Shown: in pieces, positions 16,008-24,326 of the stretch
How positions within the stretch are numbered: the stretch's first letter is position 1
Layout: every line of letters begins with the position of its first letter
Assembly: GCA_039923855.1 (NCBI GenBank)
Contig: JBDTBW010000080.1
Span: forward strand, 1-64,000
Direction of reading: 5' to 3'
Source: 66-474 sp039923855
Lineage (GTDB): Bacteria > Pseudomonadota > Gammaproteobacteria > Xanthomonadales > Rhodanobacteraceae
Length of the DNA stretch: 64,000 bases
The notes under the pieces: generated by a model
What the model was told of the DNA's origin: nothing
What the model saw: only the letters and a program-made list of their open reading frames with translations
The model's database searches: none
Made by a program: the position numbers and the translations under genes

Positions 16008-19000
16008 CAATCGCGTTTCAATGACGCCAGCGCTTCGCGCAAATGCTCCGGCAGGATCGGTTTGCGCAGGAATCCGTCCATGCCGGCATCGCGGGCGTGC
16101 TGCTCCTCGTCACCACGCGCGCCGGCGGTGATCGCGATGATCGGTTTGTCATGACCGCGTGCGCGCAGCAGGCGCGCCAATGCGCAGCCGTCCATGCCGG
16201 GCAGGTCCAGGTCGAGCAGGATCGCGTTGAAATCCTCTCGCGTGGCTTCCAGCTCGGCCAGCGCGGCCAGGGCATGCGGCGCGTGCGTTGCCGAGTGAGC
16301 TTGCATCTCCAGCAAGCCGGTGATCACCTGCGCGGCGACGGGATCGTCCTCGACCAGCAGTACACGGAATCCATGTAGCGCGCGTTGCATCGCGTCGCCG
16401 TTCTCGACGGAGCGATCCCGCGCGCCGGGTAAAGCTGTGTTATCGCCCGCCATTTCGCATTCCGGCAACGGCAGATGCACCCGGAACGTGCTCCCGCGCC
16501 CGGGTTCCGATTCCACTTCGATGCGGCCGCCCATCAGCGCGACCAACTCGCCGCTGATCGTCAAACCGAGCCCGCTGCCACCCGCTCGCTTGCCGTGATC
16601 GGTTTGTTCGTAGCGCCGGAATAACCTTGTGCATTCCTCGCGCGTCATGCCGGCGCCGCTGTCGGCCACCGTGAACACCACACCAGTATTGCCGCGCGCG
16701 AATCCAAGACGCACGCCGCCGCGTTGCGTGAACTTCAGCGCGTTGTGTACAAGATTCAGCAGCACCTGTTGCACGCGCAGCGCGTCTCCCAGCAAACCGT
16801 GTGGTGCCTCGGGCGCGATTTCGACATCCAGCGCGAGCGACTGCTGCTCGGCAAGGCCGCGTTCCAGCCCGACAATCTCATGCAGCAATGCCGCCGGATC
16901 GAACGGCGCCTTCGACAACTCGAACTTGTCCGCTTCGATGCGCGCCAGGTCCAGCGCGTCGTTGACCTGTCGCATCAGCAACGCGCCGGAGCGGCGGATG
17001 CCATCGGCGAAACCGCGTTGCCGGGCATCGAGCGGCGTGCCGAACAGCAGTTCGGTCATGCCGAGCACACCGGTCATCGGAGTGCGGATTTCGTGCGCCA
17101 TGGTGGCCAGAAATTGCGTTTTGGCAGCGCTCGCCTGTTCGGCCATGCGCCGATGTTGCGCGGCGAGTGCGAAGCGGTTCTGCTGTTCGAGGCGCCGGCG
17201 CAAAATCCACACGGCGTAGGCGAGCGACAAGATCGCCGCGAGAACGTAAACGGCCCACGCCCACGGGGTCGCCCACGGCGGCGCCGCGACATGGATGCGG
17301 ATCGGCGCGCTGGCCACGCTCCAGACGCCATCGCCGTTGGCGGCGCCGACCTGCAAGCGGTAATCGCCGTTGCGCAGCGAAGAGAACTCGCGCACATTGC
17401 GCGCTCCGGTGTCCACCCAATCGGGATCGAAACCGGCGAGACGGAAGCGGTAATGGTCGTGCTGGGGATCGGCGAACGACAGCGCGTGCGCGGTCGCGGT
17501 GAGTTCGCGATCGTCCCACCGCAACGCGATCGGAGCGCGCGGATCGAGCGCGAACACCCGCCCATCGCGGCGCACATCGAGCGCGTCCAAGGCAACCTGT
17601 GGCGCCGGGCGTGAGATGGGCAGCGATCCTGGCCGGATACCGATCACGCCGCCGAGGCTGCCCGCATACAACGTGCCATCGCCAGTGCGGAGCAGCGCGC
17701 GCGGCACGAATTCCGCATTCGCCAGGCCATCCGCCGCAGCATAGGCATCGATGCGCGAGGTTGCCGGATCGCAGCGGAACATCCCGCGCGGCGTGCTCGC
17801 CCAGACGCGGCCGGCAGCGTCGACTTCGAGCGCGTCCACGTACACGCTCGGCGAGCCCTGTTCGGGGCCAAAATCGGCCAGCAGCTTGGCGACTCCGCTT
17901 TGCAGACGGAAGTGCTGCAAGCGTCCGCCGCGCGCGATCCACACCGTCCGGTCGCGACCGAAAACGAAAGCATCGACGCTGCCACGGGCGATGCCCGGAA
18001 TGAAATCGAACGTCTCGCCATTGCGATCCAGTCGCGCCAGGCCCGCGGCGCCGGCGCTCCATATCGAGCCGTCGTCGGCTTCGCGCAGGTAAATCACTTC
18101 CTTTGCCTCGTGGCCGGACGCCGAGGTGCTCAACGTTTGAACGTGCAGCGTGCGCGGATCCACGCGCGCCACGCCGCTGCCGACGCCGGAAAAGTAGATC
18201 GAGCCGTCGCGGGCCGCGAGCAATGCCACCACACCGCGATGCAGGATCGACAATCCCGCACCGACAACTTGCACGCGTTCGCCATCGAACACGCGCAGAT
18301 CGTCATGGCGCCCAATCCAAAGCCGTCCATCGGCGCCCTCGGCGAGTGCCGTCACCGCCACCTTGTCGGTGAGGTTCTCGAAATGTCGCACGCGGCCGTC
18401 GCGCGGGTCCAGTCGATCCAGCAAGCCGCCGGTGCCGCCGACCCACAGCGTGCCGTCGTGCGCGCCGGCGATGGTGCGCACACGATCGGAGGCGAGGCTG
18501 CTTGCGTCGCCCGGTACGTGTTGCCATGCATCGAACGCGCGCCATGACGGCGGCAAGTAGGCCACGCCGCCGTCCAGCAGCGCGATCCAGATGCTGCCTT
18601 CGCGATCGGCGAGCAAGCCTAGCGGCAATGCGCCCGGCAGGCTGCCGGGCACGCCCGCGAGAGGCGCGTAAAGGCGCACGCCTTGCGACGAAATCAGATC
18701 GACGCCGCGTTGCCGCGCGATCCACAGATAGCCATGCGCATCGCGCAAGCTCGCGAACGCCGCGACGTTCGCGCCGATGCGTTGCGCGCGGCCGTTCGTA
18801 TCGACATGGAACACACCGGCATCGGTCGCCGCGTCCACGCCGTCCGCGTCCTGACGCAATTGCCACACGGACGTCGGCGCGTCGACGCCCGGTAAAACGA
18901 TTCGCGTCAGGCGCCCGTGCGCATCCCTGTATTGCAGACCGGCATCGCCGCCGATCCACAAGCCGCCATCGTTGGCCGCGGCCAGCGCGGTGACAGAATC

Positions 19001-19546
19001 CGAGAGGAGACTCGCAGGATCACTATCGCGATGGCGCAGGTGGGTGAATCCCTGCATGTTAGGCGCGAGCCGGTTCAGACCGCCGGCGTATACGCCGACC
19101 CAGATCGAGCCATCACTGGTTTGCGCGAGCGCCAAGACATCGTTGCCCGACAGGCTTGGCGCATTGCGCGGATCGTGGCGCCAGCTCGTGAAGCCGCCGT
19201 CTTCGGAGCGATACAGATCGAGACCGTTGCCTTCGCCGCCGGCCCATACGCGGCCTTGTGCGTCGACCAATAGCGCGGAGACATCGTTGGCGGGCAACGA
19301 AGCGGGATCGGCCGGATCGTGGCGGAAAATGCGGAAATCGTGCGCGTCGAAACGCGCGAGCCCATCGCGGGTTCCGACCCAGACATAGCCCGCGCGATCC
19401 TGCGCGAGCGTATACACCGCATCCGAAGGCAGGCCGTCGATCGCCCCGTAATGGCGGAAAGTCGGCGCAGACGGCGGCGCTTCGCGCGGCACGATGACCG
19501 CGGCTTGCGCCGACAACGCCGTGGCCAGCAGCAATGCAGGCAGCAT
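16007..19546 (-). CDS. Hybrid sensor histidine kinase with periplasmic propeller (two-component regulator)
   Basis: Large one-protein sensor of 1179 residues from the ATG at 19546, which has AGGGGGA just upstream. A signal peptide (MLPALLLATALSAQAA) is followed by about 700 residues of two-component propeller repeats (for example PSDAVYTLAQDRAGYVWVGT) and a Y_Y_Y domain (YRFRLAGFDPDWVDTG). One transmembrane helix (WAWAVYVLAAILSLAYAVWI) comes next. The kinase core has HEIRTPM (phosphoacceptor His), NLVHNALKF, DSGAGM and GSGLGL. A receiver domain ends the protein, with LLVEDD, LDLDLPGMDG and RKP. No DNA-binding output domain and no adjacent response regulator are seen, so the output partner is unknown. 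Confidence 0.93.
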   Translation of the reverse strand: MLPALLLATALSAQAAVIVPREAPPSAPTFRHYGAIDGLPSDAVYTLAQDRAGYVWVGTRDGLARFDAHDFRIFRHDPADPASLPANDVSALLVDAQGRVWAGGEGNGLDLYRSEDGGFTSWRHDPRNAPSLSGNDVLALAQTSDGSIWVGVYAGGLNRLAPNMQGFTHLRHRDSDPASLLSDSVTALAAANDGGLWIGGDAGLQYRDAHGRLTRIVLPGVDAPTSVWQLRQDADGVDAATDAGVFHVDTNGRAQRIGANVAAFASLRDAHGYLWIARQRGVDLISSQGVRLYAPLAGVPGSLPGALPLGLLADREGSIWIALLDGGVAYLPPSWRAFDAWQHVPGDASSLASDRVRTIAGAHDGTLWVGGTGGLLDRLDPRDGRVRHFENLTDKVAVTALAEGADGRLWIGRHDDLRVFDGERVQVVGAGLSILHRGVVALLAARDGSIYFSGVGSGVARVDPRTLHVQTLSTSASGHEAKEVIYLREADDGSIWSAGAAGLARLDRNGETFDFIPGIARGSVDAFVFGRDRTVWIARGGRLQHFRLQSGVAKLLADFGPEQGSPSVYVDALEVDAAGRVWASTPRGMFRCDPATSRIDAYAAADGLANAEFVPRALLRTGDGTLYAGSLGGVIGIRPGSLPISRPAPQVALDALDVRRDGRVFALDPRAPIALRWDDRELTATAHALSFADPQHDHYRFRLAGFDPDWVDTGARNVREFSSLRNGDYRLQVGAANGDGVWSVASAPIRIHVAAPPWATPWAWAVYVLAAILSLAYAVWILRRRLEQQNRFALAAQHRRMAEQASAAKTQFLATMAHEIRTPMTGVLGMTELLFGTPLDARQRGFADGIRRSGALLMRQVNDALDLARIEADKFELSKAPFDPAALLHEIVGLERGLAEQQSLALDVEIAPEAPHGLLGDALRVQQVLLNLVHNALKFTQRGGVRLGFARGNTGVVFTVADSGAGMTREECTRLFRRYEQTDHGKRAGGSGLGLTISGELVALMGGRIEVESEPGRGSTFRVHLPLPECEMAGDNTALPGARDRSVENGDAMQRALHGFRVLLVEDDPVAAQVITGLLEMQAHSATHAPHALAALAELEATREDFNAILLDLDLPGMDGCALARLLRARGHDKPIIAITAGARGDEEQHARDAGMDGFLRKPILPEHLREALASLKRD

Positions 19547-19677
19547 GATGATTCCCCCTGTCACGCTGTCAGGCCAGTTCCGTGCCGAACGCTTCCCAAA
19601 GCCATCCATTCACGCGCCGCTGCCATGGACGAGGCAGAATCGAACCGCAGCTTGCGAACAAGGTATCCATCTTGCCC

Positions 19678-20343
19678 ATGCATCGGTTTTGCCGACTTCC
19701 CCTTGGCGTTCTCGCCGCGCTCCTGCTTGCCGGGCCGGTCTCGGCGCGCGTGCTGGATTACCGCATCGACCCGGTGCACACGCAGGTGCTGTTCAGCGTC
19801 GATCACGATGGCTATTCGCACCCGGTGGGACGCATGCGTATCAAGGCGGGCTGGTTGCGCTTCGACGAGGACGACTGGAGCACGGCCAAAGTCGTTGTCG
19901 ACGTCGATACGGCGTCCGTCGATCTGGGCGACAAGGAGTGGAACGACGCGGTGACGGACAAGCGCTTCATGGATGCGAAGGATTTTCCGCTGGCGCATTT
20001 CGAGAGCACGTCGGTGGAAAAGACCGACGCGCGGAATGGCGTGCTGCATGGCAATCTGAGCCTGCGTGGCGTCACCCGGGAAATCGCGATTCCGTTGGTC
20101 GTCAACCGCGTTGGTTTCACGATCTTCGGGACGCAGACGCTGGCGGGATTTTCCGGACACACCACGTTGGACCGATTGCAATTCGGCATGAGCGCATTTC
20201 CGAAAGCGGTTGGACAGCAAGTCGAGGTGCGTCTGGAACTCGAGGCCGTCCTCGATCAGGATGCGCAGAAGCAATACCAGGCGGCGCGCGGCGCTTCGCC
20301 CAATGCAAACAAGGATGCGAGCGATGCCGCTGCGCAACACTGA
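19678..20343 (+). CDS. YceI family periplasmic protein (first copy)
   Basis: Lipocalin-like periplasmic protein of the YceI family, which binds long isoprenoid-type lipids in studied members. It has 221 residues from the ATG at 19678, with signal peptide MHRFCRLPLGVLAALLLAGPVSA. Family motifs are DYRIDPVHTQVLFSVDHDGYS, DAKDFPLAHFESTSV and GNLSLRGVTREIAIPLVV. It ends inside the cytochrome b561 gene (20-base overlap). The C-terminus (QAARGASPNANKDASDAAAQH) is a low-complexity tail. Confidence 0.92.
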   Translation: MHRFCRLPLGVLAALLLAGPVSARVLDYRIDPVHTQVLFSVDHDGYSHPVGRMRIKAGWLRFDEDDWSTAKVVVDVDTASVDLGDKEWNDAVTDKRFMDAKDFPLAHFESTSVEKTDARNGVLHGNLSLRGVTREIAIPLVVNRVGFTIFGTQTLAGFSGHTTLDRLQFGMSAFPKAVGQQVEVRLELEAVLDQDAQKQYQAARGASPNANKDASDAAAQH

Positions 20344-20908
20344 AACACGTTGGGGCAGCGTCGCGCAGACCTTTCATTGGTTGATCGCGGCGTTGATCGT
20401 GGCGCAGGGCGCGATCGGCCTGATCATGGTCGAGTTGTCACTGTCGCCCACCAAGATCAAGGTCTACGCGCTGCACAAGTCGATCGGCCTGACCGTGCTG
20501 GCACTGGCGTTGCTGCGTCTGATCTGGCGCGCGGGCAATCGCGCACCGCACGATCCGGCCGCGATGCCGTCCTGGCAGCGCATCGCCGCGCACGTTTCGC
20601 ACGTGGCGTTATATGCGCTGATGCTGGCGCTGCCGCTGTCGGGTTGGCTGTTCAACTCGGCGGCGAACTTTCCCTTGGCGTGGTTCGGTATCGTGCATCT
20701 GCCCAGTCAGACCGGCCACGTCGATCCGGCACTAAAGGCGTTTGCGCTCTCCGCGCATGTCGCGTTGTTCTGGATTCTGGTCGCGGTGCTGGCTGCGCAC
20801 GTCGCCGCCGCATTGTGGCATCACTACGATCGACGCGACGACGTGTTGCGGCGGATGTTGCCGGGGACACGATCACGCATGTCGGTCTCCACAGGAGAAC
20901 CGCGATGA
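20324..20908 (+). CDS. Cytochrome b561 family protein
   Basis: Four-helix membrane di-haem cytochrome b of the CybB/prokaryotic b561 type, 194 residues, likely moving electrons from quinol to a periplasmic acceptor. Candidate haem-ligand histidines are in QTFHWLIA, YALHKSIG and the C-terminal AHVALFWILVAVLAAHVAAALWH helix. The ATG at 20324 lies within the upstream yceI gene, and the stop overlaps the next yceI start (ATGA at 20905). This is a tightly coupled yceI-cybB-yceI operon. The combination suggests a redox/lipid-quinone role, which is inference. Confidence 0.9.
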   Translation: MPLRNTETRWGSVAQTFHWLIAALIVAQGAIGLIMVELSLSPTKIKVYALHKSIGLTVLALALLRLIWRAGNRAPHDPAAMPSWQRIAAHVSHVALYALMLALPLSGWLFNSAANFPLAWFGIVHLPSQTGHVDPALKAFALSAHVALFWILVAVLAAHVAAALWHHYDRRDDVLRRMLPGTRSRMSVSTGEPR

Positions 20909-21474
20909 GACCTGGAATGACGATGGCCGCAGCCGTTGCGGCAATTTTTTTCGCATCGATCGTCGCGCCCGCGCCGGCGCAGGCTTGGACAGTCGATCAG
21001 GCCCGCAGCACGCTGACGTTCACCGGAACCTATCAGGGCGAAAAGTTCGAGGGCCGCTTCAAGCGTTTCGATGCGCGGACCGTTTACTACGACCCCGCGA
21101 ATCTGGCGGACGCGAAGTTCGATGTGAGCATCGACATCGCCAGCGTCGATACCGCCAACGCCGAGCGCGACCAGGCGCTGCCCGGCGCGGATTTTTTCGA
21201 TACCGCCAAATTTCCGCAGGCGCATTTTGTCACCACGAGCTTTCGGAAAGACGCTCGCGGCGAGGTGCTGGCGGACGGCATGCTGAGTCTGCGCGGCGTC
21301 AGCAAACCCGTCACGTTGCGGGTGACTTATGCGCCGGGCAGCGAAACGCTGGACGTAGATGCCACACTCAAGCGCCTGAATTTCGGCATCGGCGGTGGCG
21401 ACTGGGCCGACACCTCGCTGATCGGCAATGCAGTGACCGTGCACGGTCATCTGGTACTGACTTCTGCAAAGTGA
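20905..21474 (+). CDS. YceI family periplasmic protein (second copy)
   Basis: Second YceI-type lipocalin in the operon, 189 residues, with signal peptide ending APAQA before WTVDQARSTLTFTGTYQG. Family motifs are FFDTAKFPQAHFVTTSF and LSLRGVSKPVTLRVTY. It differs clearly from the first copy, so it is an old paralogue rather than a recent duplicate. The start overlaps the cytochrome b561 stop (ATGA). It is followed by the converging glutaredoxin-like gene. Confidence 0.92.
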   Translation: MRPGMTMAAAVAAIFFASIVAPAPAQAWTVDQARSTLTFTGTYQGEKFEGRFKRFDARTVYYDPANLADAKFDVSIDIASVDTANAERDQALPGADFFDTAKFPQAHFVTTSFRKDARGEVLADGMLSLRGVSKPVTLRVTYAPGSETLDVDATLKRLNFGIGGGDWADTSLIGNAVTVHGHLVLTSAK

Positions 21475-21485
21475 GTGCGCCTGAC

Positions 21486-21710
21486 TCAAGCCAGAAATTC
21501 GCGCAACCCGGCCGCATCGAACGGCCAATCCAGTTCGCGATCGGCATCCTCGTTGCGCAGCACCGGCACGCGCTCGCCATAACGCGCTTCCAGTTTCAAG
21601 TCGCCATCGATCCACATGCTGTCGAATTCCGGCGCGCGCGCGCGCGAGAGCAGCGCGACAGCCTGGTCGCACAGCTTGCAGTCGTCGCGCTGGAAGAGAA
21701 TCAACCGCAT
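21486..21710 (-). CDS. Glutaredoxin-like (DUF836-type) protein
   Basis: Small thioredoxin-fold protein of 74 residues beginning MRLILFQRDDCKLCDQAVAL. The CKLC motif is a potential redox-active pair, and RVPVLRNEDADRELDWPFD carries the cis-proline (VPV) region of the family. An ATG 10 codons upstream is possible. It converges with the second yceI and is divergent from the VOC gene. The substrate is unknown. Confidence 0.8.
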   Translation of the reverse strand: MRLILFQRDDCKLCDQAVALLSRARAPEFDSMWIDGDLKLEARYGERVPVLRNEDADRELDWPFDAAGLREFLA

Positions 21711-21748
21711 CGGCTTCGTGAGAGAATGGGCGAGTGCCATCCGCTTCC

Positions 21749-22120
21749 ATGCTAGTAGATGCGATCGATCACGTGCAGCTTGCGATGCCGCCGGAAGGCG
21801 AGGCGCAGGCGCGGACGTTCTACTCCGGGGTGCTTGGCATCCCAGAAGTGCCGAAACCCCAAGCTCTGTCCGAACGCAGCGGTTGCTGGTTCGAATCGGG
21901 CGCGTTGAGAGTGCACCTCGGCGTCGAATCTGGCTTCCGTGCCGCGCGCAAGGCGCATCCCGCCTTCGTGACGCCGGACTTCGACGCGCTCGTTCGCGCG
22001 TTGCATGACACCGGTTGCGAATGCAAGGGCGCCGAAAGTCTTCACGGCAGACGCCGCGCATTCACCCATGATCCCTTCGGCAATCGCATCGAATTGATCG
22101 AGGCAGCCGTTTCCGCGTAA
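21749..22120 (+). CDS. VOC (glyoxalase/bleomycin resistance) family protein
   Basis: Single vicinal-oxygen-chelate domain, 123 residues from the ATG at 21749 (MLVDAIDHVQLAMPPE); a GTG at 21734 is an alternative start. Metal-ligand-like positions are His in IDHVQLAMP, His in ALRVHLGVE and the terminal Glu in FGNRIELIEA. The motif RTFYSGVLGIPEVPKP is typical. Substrate unknown. It is followed after 29 bases by sdaA, so co-transcription is possible. Confidence 0.85.
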   Translation: MLVDAIDHVQLAMPPEGEAQARTFYSGVLGIPEVPKPQALSERSGCWFESGALRVHLGVESGFRAARKAHPAFVTPDFDALVRALHDTGCECKGAESLHGRRRAFTHDPFGNRIELIEAAVSA

Positions 22121-22149
22121 CCATCGATCGCATACCATCCTCCATCTCC

Positions 22150-23532
22150 ATGGCCGTCAGCGTCTTCGATCTCTTCAAAATCGGCATCGGGCCATCGTCC
22201 TCGCACACGGTCGGGCCGATGCGCGCGGCCGCGCGCTTTGTCGAGAAGTGGCTGGTCGAGGCTGGCGATCTCGATCGTACCGCGCGTGTCACTTGCGAAT
22301 TATTCGGATCGCTGGCCTTGACCGGCCGCGGTCACGGCACCGACAAGGCGGTGATGTGCGGGCTGGAAGGCGAGTGGCCGGATCGGATCGATCCCGATTC
22401 GATCCCGCAACGGCTCGCGCGCATCCGCGAGACGCACCGCATCAATCTTCATGGCAGGCACGCAATCGCCTTCGACGAAAAATCCGATCTGATTTTCAAC
22501 AAGCGCCAGAAATTGCCGTACCACCCCAATGGCATGCGCTACGCCGCTTATGACGCCAACGGCGAGCAACTCGCCACGCGCGATTACTACTCGGTCGGCG
22601 GTGGTTTCGTCGTCAACCAGGACGAAGCCGCGGAAGATCGCATCGTTGCCGACACCACGCCGTTGCCGTATCCGTTCTCGACCGGCGACCAATTGCTGGC
22701 TCTGTGCGCGCGCGAGCACAAGACCATCGCGCAGATCGTGTCGGCGAACGAACGCGCTTGGCGCAACGAAAACGAAATCCGTACGCGCCTGTTGACGATC
22801 TGGCAAGCCATGCGTGATTGCGTCGCGCGCGGCTTGCGCTCGCCCGGCACGTTGCCCGGGGGCCTGCATGTCAAACGCCGCGCTCCGGCGATGTATGCGG
22901 ATTTGAACACCCAGCCGGAAACCGCGCAGAGCGATCCCTTGACCATCCTCGATTGGGTGAACCTGTGGGCGCTCAGCGTCAACGAGGAAAACGCGGCCGG
23001 CGGGCGCGTGGTTACCGCGCCGACCAACGGCGCGGCCGGCATCGTGCCGGCCGTCCTGCATTACTACGTGCGTTTCTGTCCGAACGCGAATGAGGACGGC
23101 GTATTGGATTTTCTGCTGACCGCCGGCGCAATCGGGATTCTGTACAAGGAAAACGCCTCGATCTCCGGTGCCGAGGTCGGTTGTCAGGGCGAGGTCGGTG
23201 TGGCCTGTTCGATGGCTGCCGGCGGACTCACCGCCGCGCTCGGCGGTTCAGTCTATCAAGTCGAGAACGCCGCCGAGATCGGCATGGAACACAATCTGGG
23301 ATTGACCTGCGACCCGATCGGCGGGCTGGTGCAGATTCCGTGCATCGAACGCAACGCGATGGGCTCGGTCAAGGCGATCAACGCGCAGCGCATGGCGATG
23401 AAAAGCGACGGCAAACACCGCGTGTCGCTGGACAAGGTCATCAAGACCATGCGCGACACCGGCCGCGACATGAAGGACAAGTACAAGGAAACCTCTCGCG
23501 GCGGACTGGCGGTCAACGTGATCGAGTGCTGA
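22150..23532 (+). CDS. sdaA: L-serine ammonia-lyase (L-serine deaminase)
   Basis: Iron-sulfur L-serine dehydratase converting serine to pyruvate and ammonia; 460 residues, the usual length for the single-chain enzyme. It starts MAVSVFDLFKIGIGPSSSHT, the conserved beta-subunit start. Cysteines likely to hold the [4Fe-4S] cluster are in EVGCQGEVGVACSMAAGG and LTCDPIGGLVQIPCIERNA. The C-terminal KYKETSRGGLAVNVIEC is characteristic. It appears to be a single gene or to form a pair with the VOC gene. Confidence 0.95.
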   Translation: MAVSVFDLFKIGIGPSSSHTVGPMRAAARFVEKWLVEAGDLDRTARVTCELFGSLALTGRGHGTDKAVMCGLEGEWPDRIDPDSIPQRLARIRETHRINLHGRHAIAFDEKSDLIFNKRQKLPYHPNGMRYAAYDANGEQLATRDYYSVGGGFVVNQDEAAEDRIVADTTPLPYPFSTGDQLLALCAREHKTIAQIVSANERAWRNENEIRTRLLTIWQAMRDCVARGLRSPGTLPGGLHVKRRAPAMYADLNTQPETAQSDPLTILDWVNLWALSVNEENAAGGRVVTAPTNGAAGIVPAVLHYYVRFCPNANEDGVLDFLLTAGAIGILYKENASISGAEVGCQGEVGVACSMAAGGLTAALGGSVYQVENAAEIGMEHNLGLTCDPIGGLVQIPCIERNAMGSVKAINAQRMAMKSDGKHRVSLDKVIKTMRDTGRDMKDKYKETSRGGLAVNVIEC

Positions 23533-23752
23533 CCATCCTTGCCTGCCAACGCTGACGTAGCCGGATTTTTACGCTGTCCATGCGCATTGTGAGCGCCGCC
23601 TGTCCCAATCGTTCAGACAGTCTGAATGGGCTGCGCGCCAAGCCTTGACCGCAGCGGCCGGCAGGGGTGTACTGGACAGTGCCATCGGGTTCCCAATGGC
23701 TTCCACGGCAGGTTTTCCACGGAACCCGGCAACTCCAAGGAGGAGAACGATC

Positions 23753-24193
23753 ATGAAACGCACACATTCGATGATGACCCTGACGGCCGCGATGATGTTC
23801 GCCGCGGCGCCGCTGGCGTTCGCGCAAAGCACCTCGTCAACCCAAGACACCGGCATGCAGCACCCGACTTCGGGTGCGATGACGCATACGCCGATGACCT
23901 CGCCGCCGGCAACGAATTCGAACGAATCCGGCAGCATGCAGTCTGGCAGCATGCAGAATGAAAAGAACGAGTCCAACATGTCCAGCTCCAGCATGGGCAC
24001 CGGGCAGGAGATGGGCGTGCATACCATGTCCGGCACGGTCACCGAGGTCAAAAGCGACAATCTGGTGTACGTGATATCCGAAGGCATGAAAATGCGGGTG
24101 CATTTCCCGGACGCGTCCCAGCATCTGAAGAAGGGCGACAAGGTCACGCTGCATCTGGGCTATTCCATCGATTCGACCCCAGGCTCCATGTAA
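23753..24193 (+). CDS. Secreted Met/Ser-rich protein of unknown function
   Basis: Not recognised as a family member. It has 146 residues from the ATG at 23753, with a strong AAGGAGGAG ribosome-binding site. A signal peptide (TLTAAMMFAAAPLAFAQS) is followed by a low-complexity region rich in Ser, Thr, Met, Asn and Gln, including a GSMQSGSMQN repeat. A compact C-terminal part follows (HTMSGTVTEVKSDNLVYVISEG, then a charged segment with KKGDKVTLHLGYS), resembling a small beta-barrel. Likely exported to the periplasm. It is transcribed alone and followed by a clear terminator. Confidence 0.8.
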   Translation: MKRTHSMMTLTAAMMFAAAPLAFAQSTSSTQDTGMQHPTSGAMTHTPMTSPPATNSNESGSMQSGSMQNEKNESNMSSSSMGTGQEMGVHTMSGTVTEVKSDNLVYVISEGMKMRVHFPDASQHLKKGDKVTLHLGYSIDSTPGSM

Positions 24194-24221
24194 GCCGGTC
24201 GGGTATCGACGGATCCTGCGA

Positions 24222-24245
24222 CGGGCGGCTTCGGCCGCCCGTTTT
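24222..24245 (+). terminator. Rho-independent terminator
   Basis: CGGGCGGC-TTCG-GCCGCCCG forms a perfect 8-bp stem with a TTCG-type loop, followed by TTTT. It lies 28 bases after the stop of the secreted protein gene, so it separates that gene from the type II secretion operon. Confidence 0.9.
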
Positions 24246-24326
24246 CTGCGCCGCTCGCATCGGCGAAGCCGGTATGCTAAAGATTGCGATTCAAACGTCG
24301 CCGATCGATCATCGGCAGGAGCGGGC

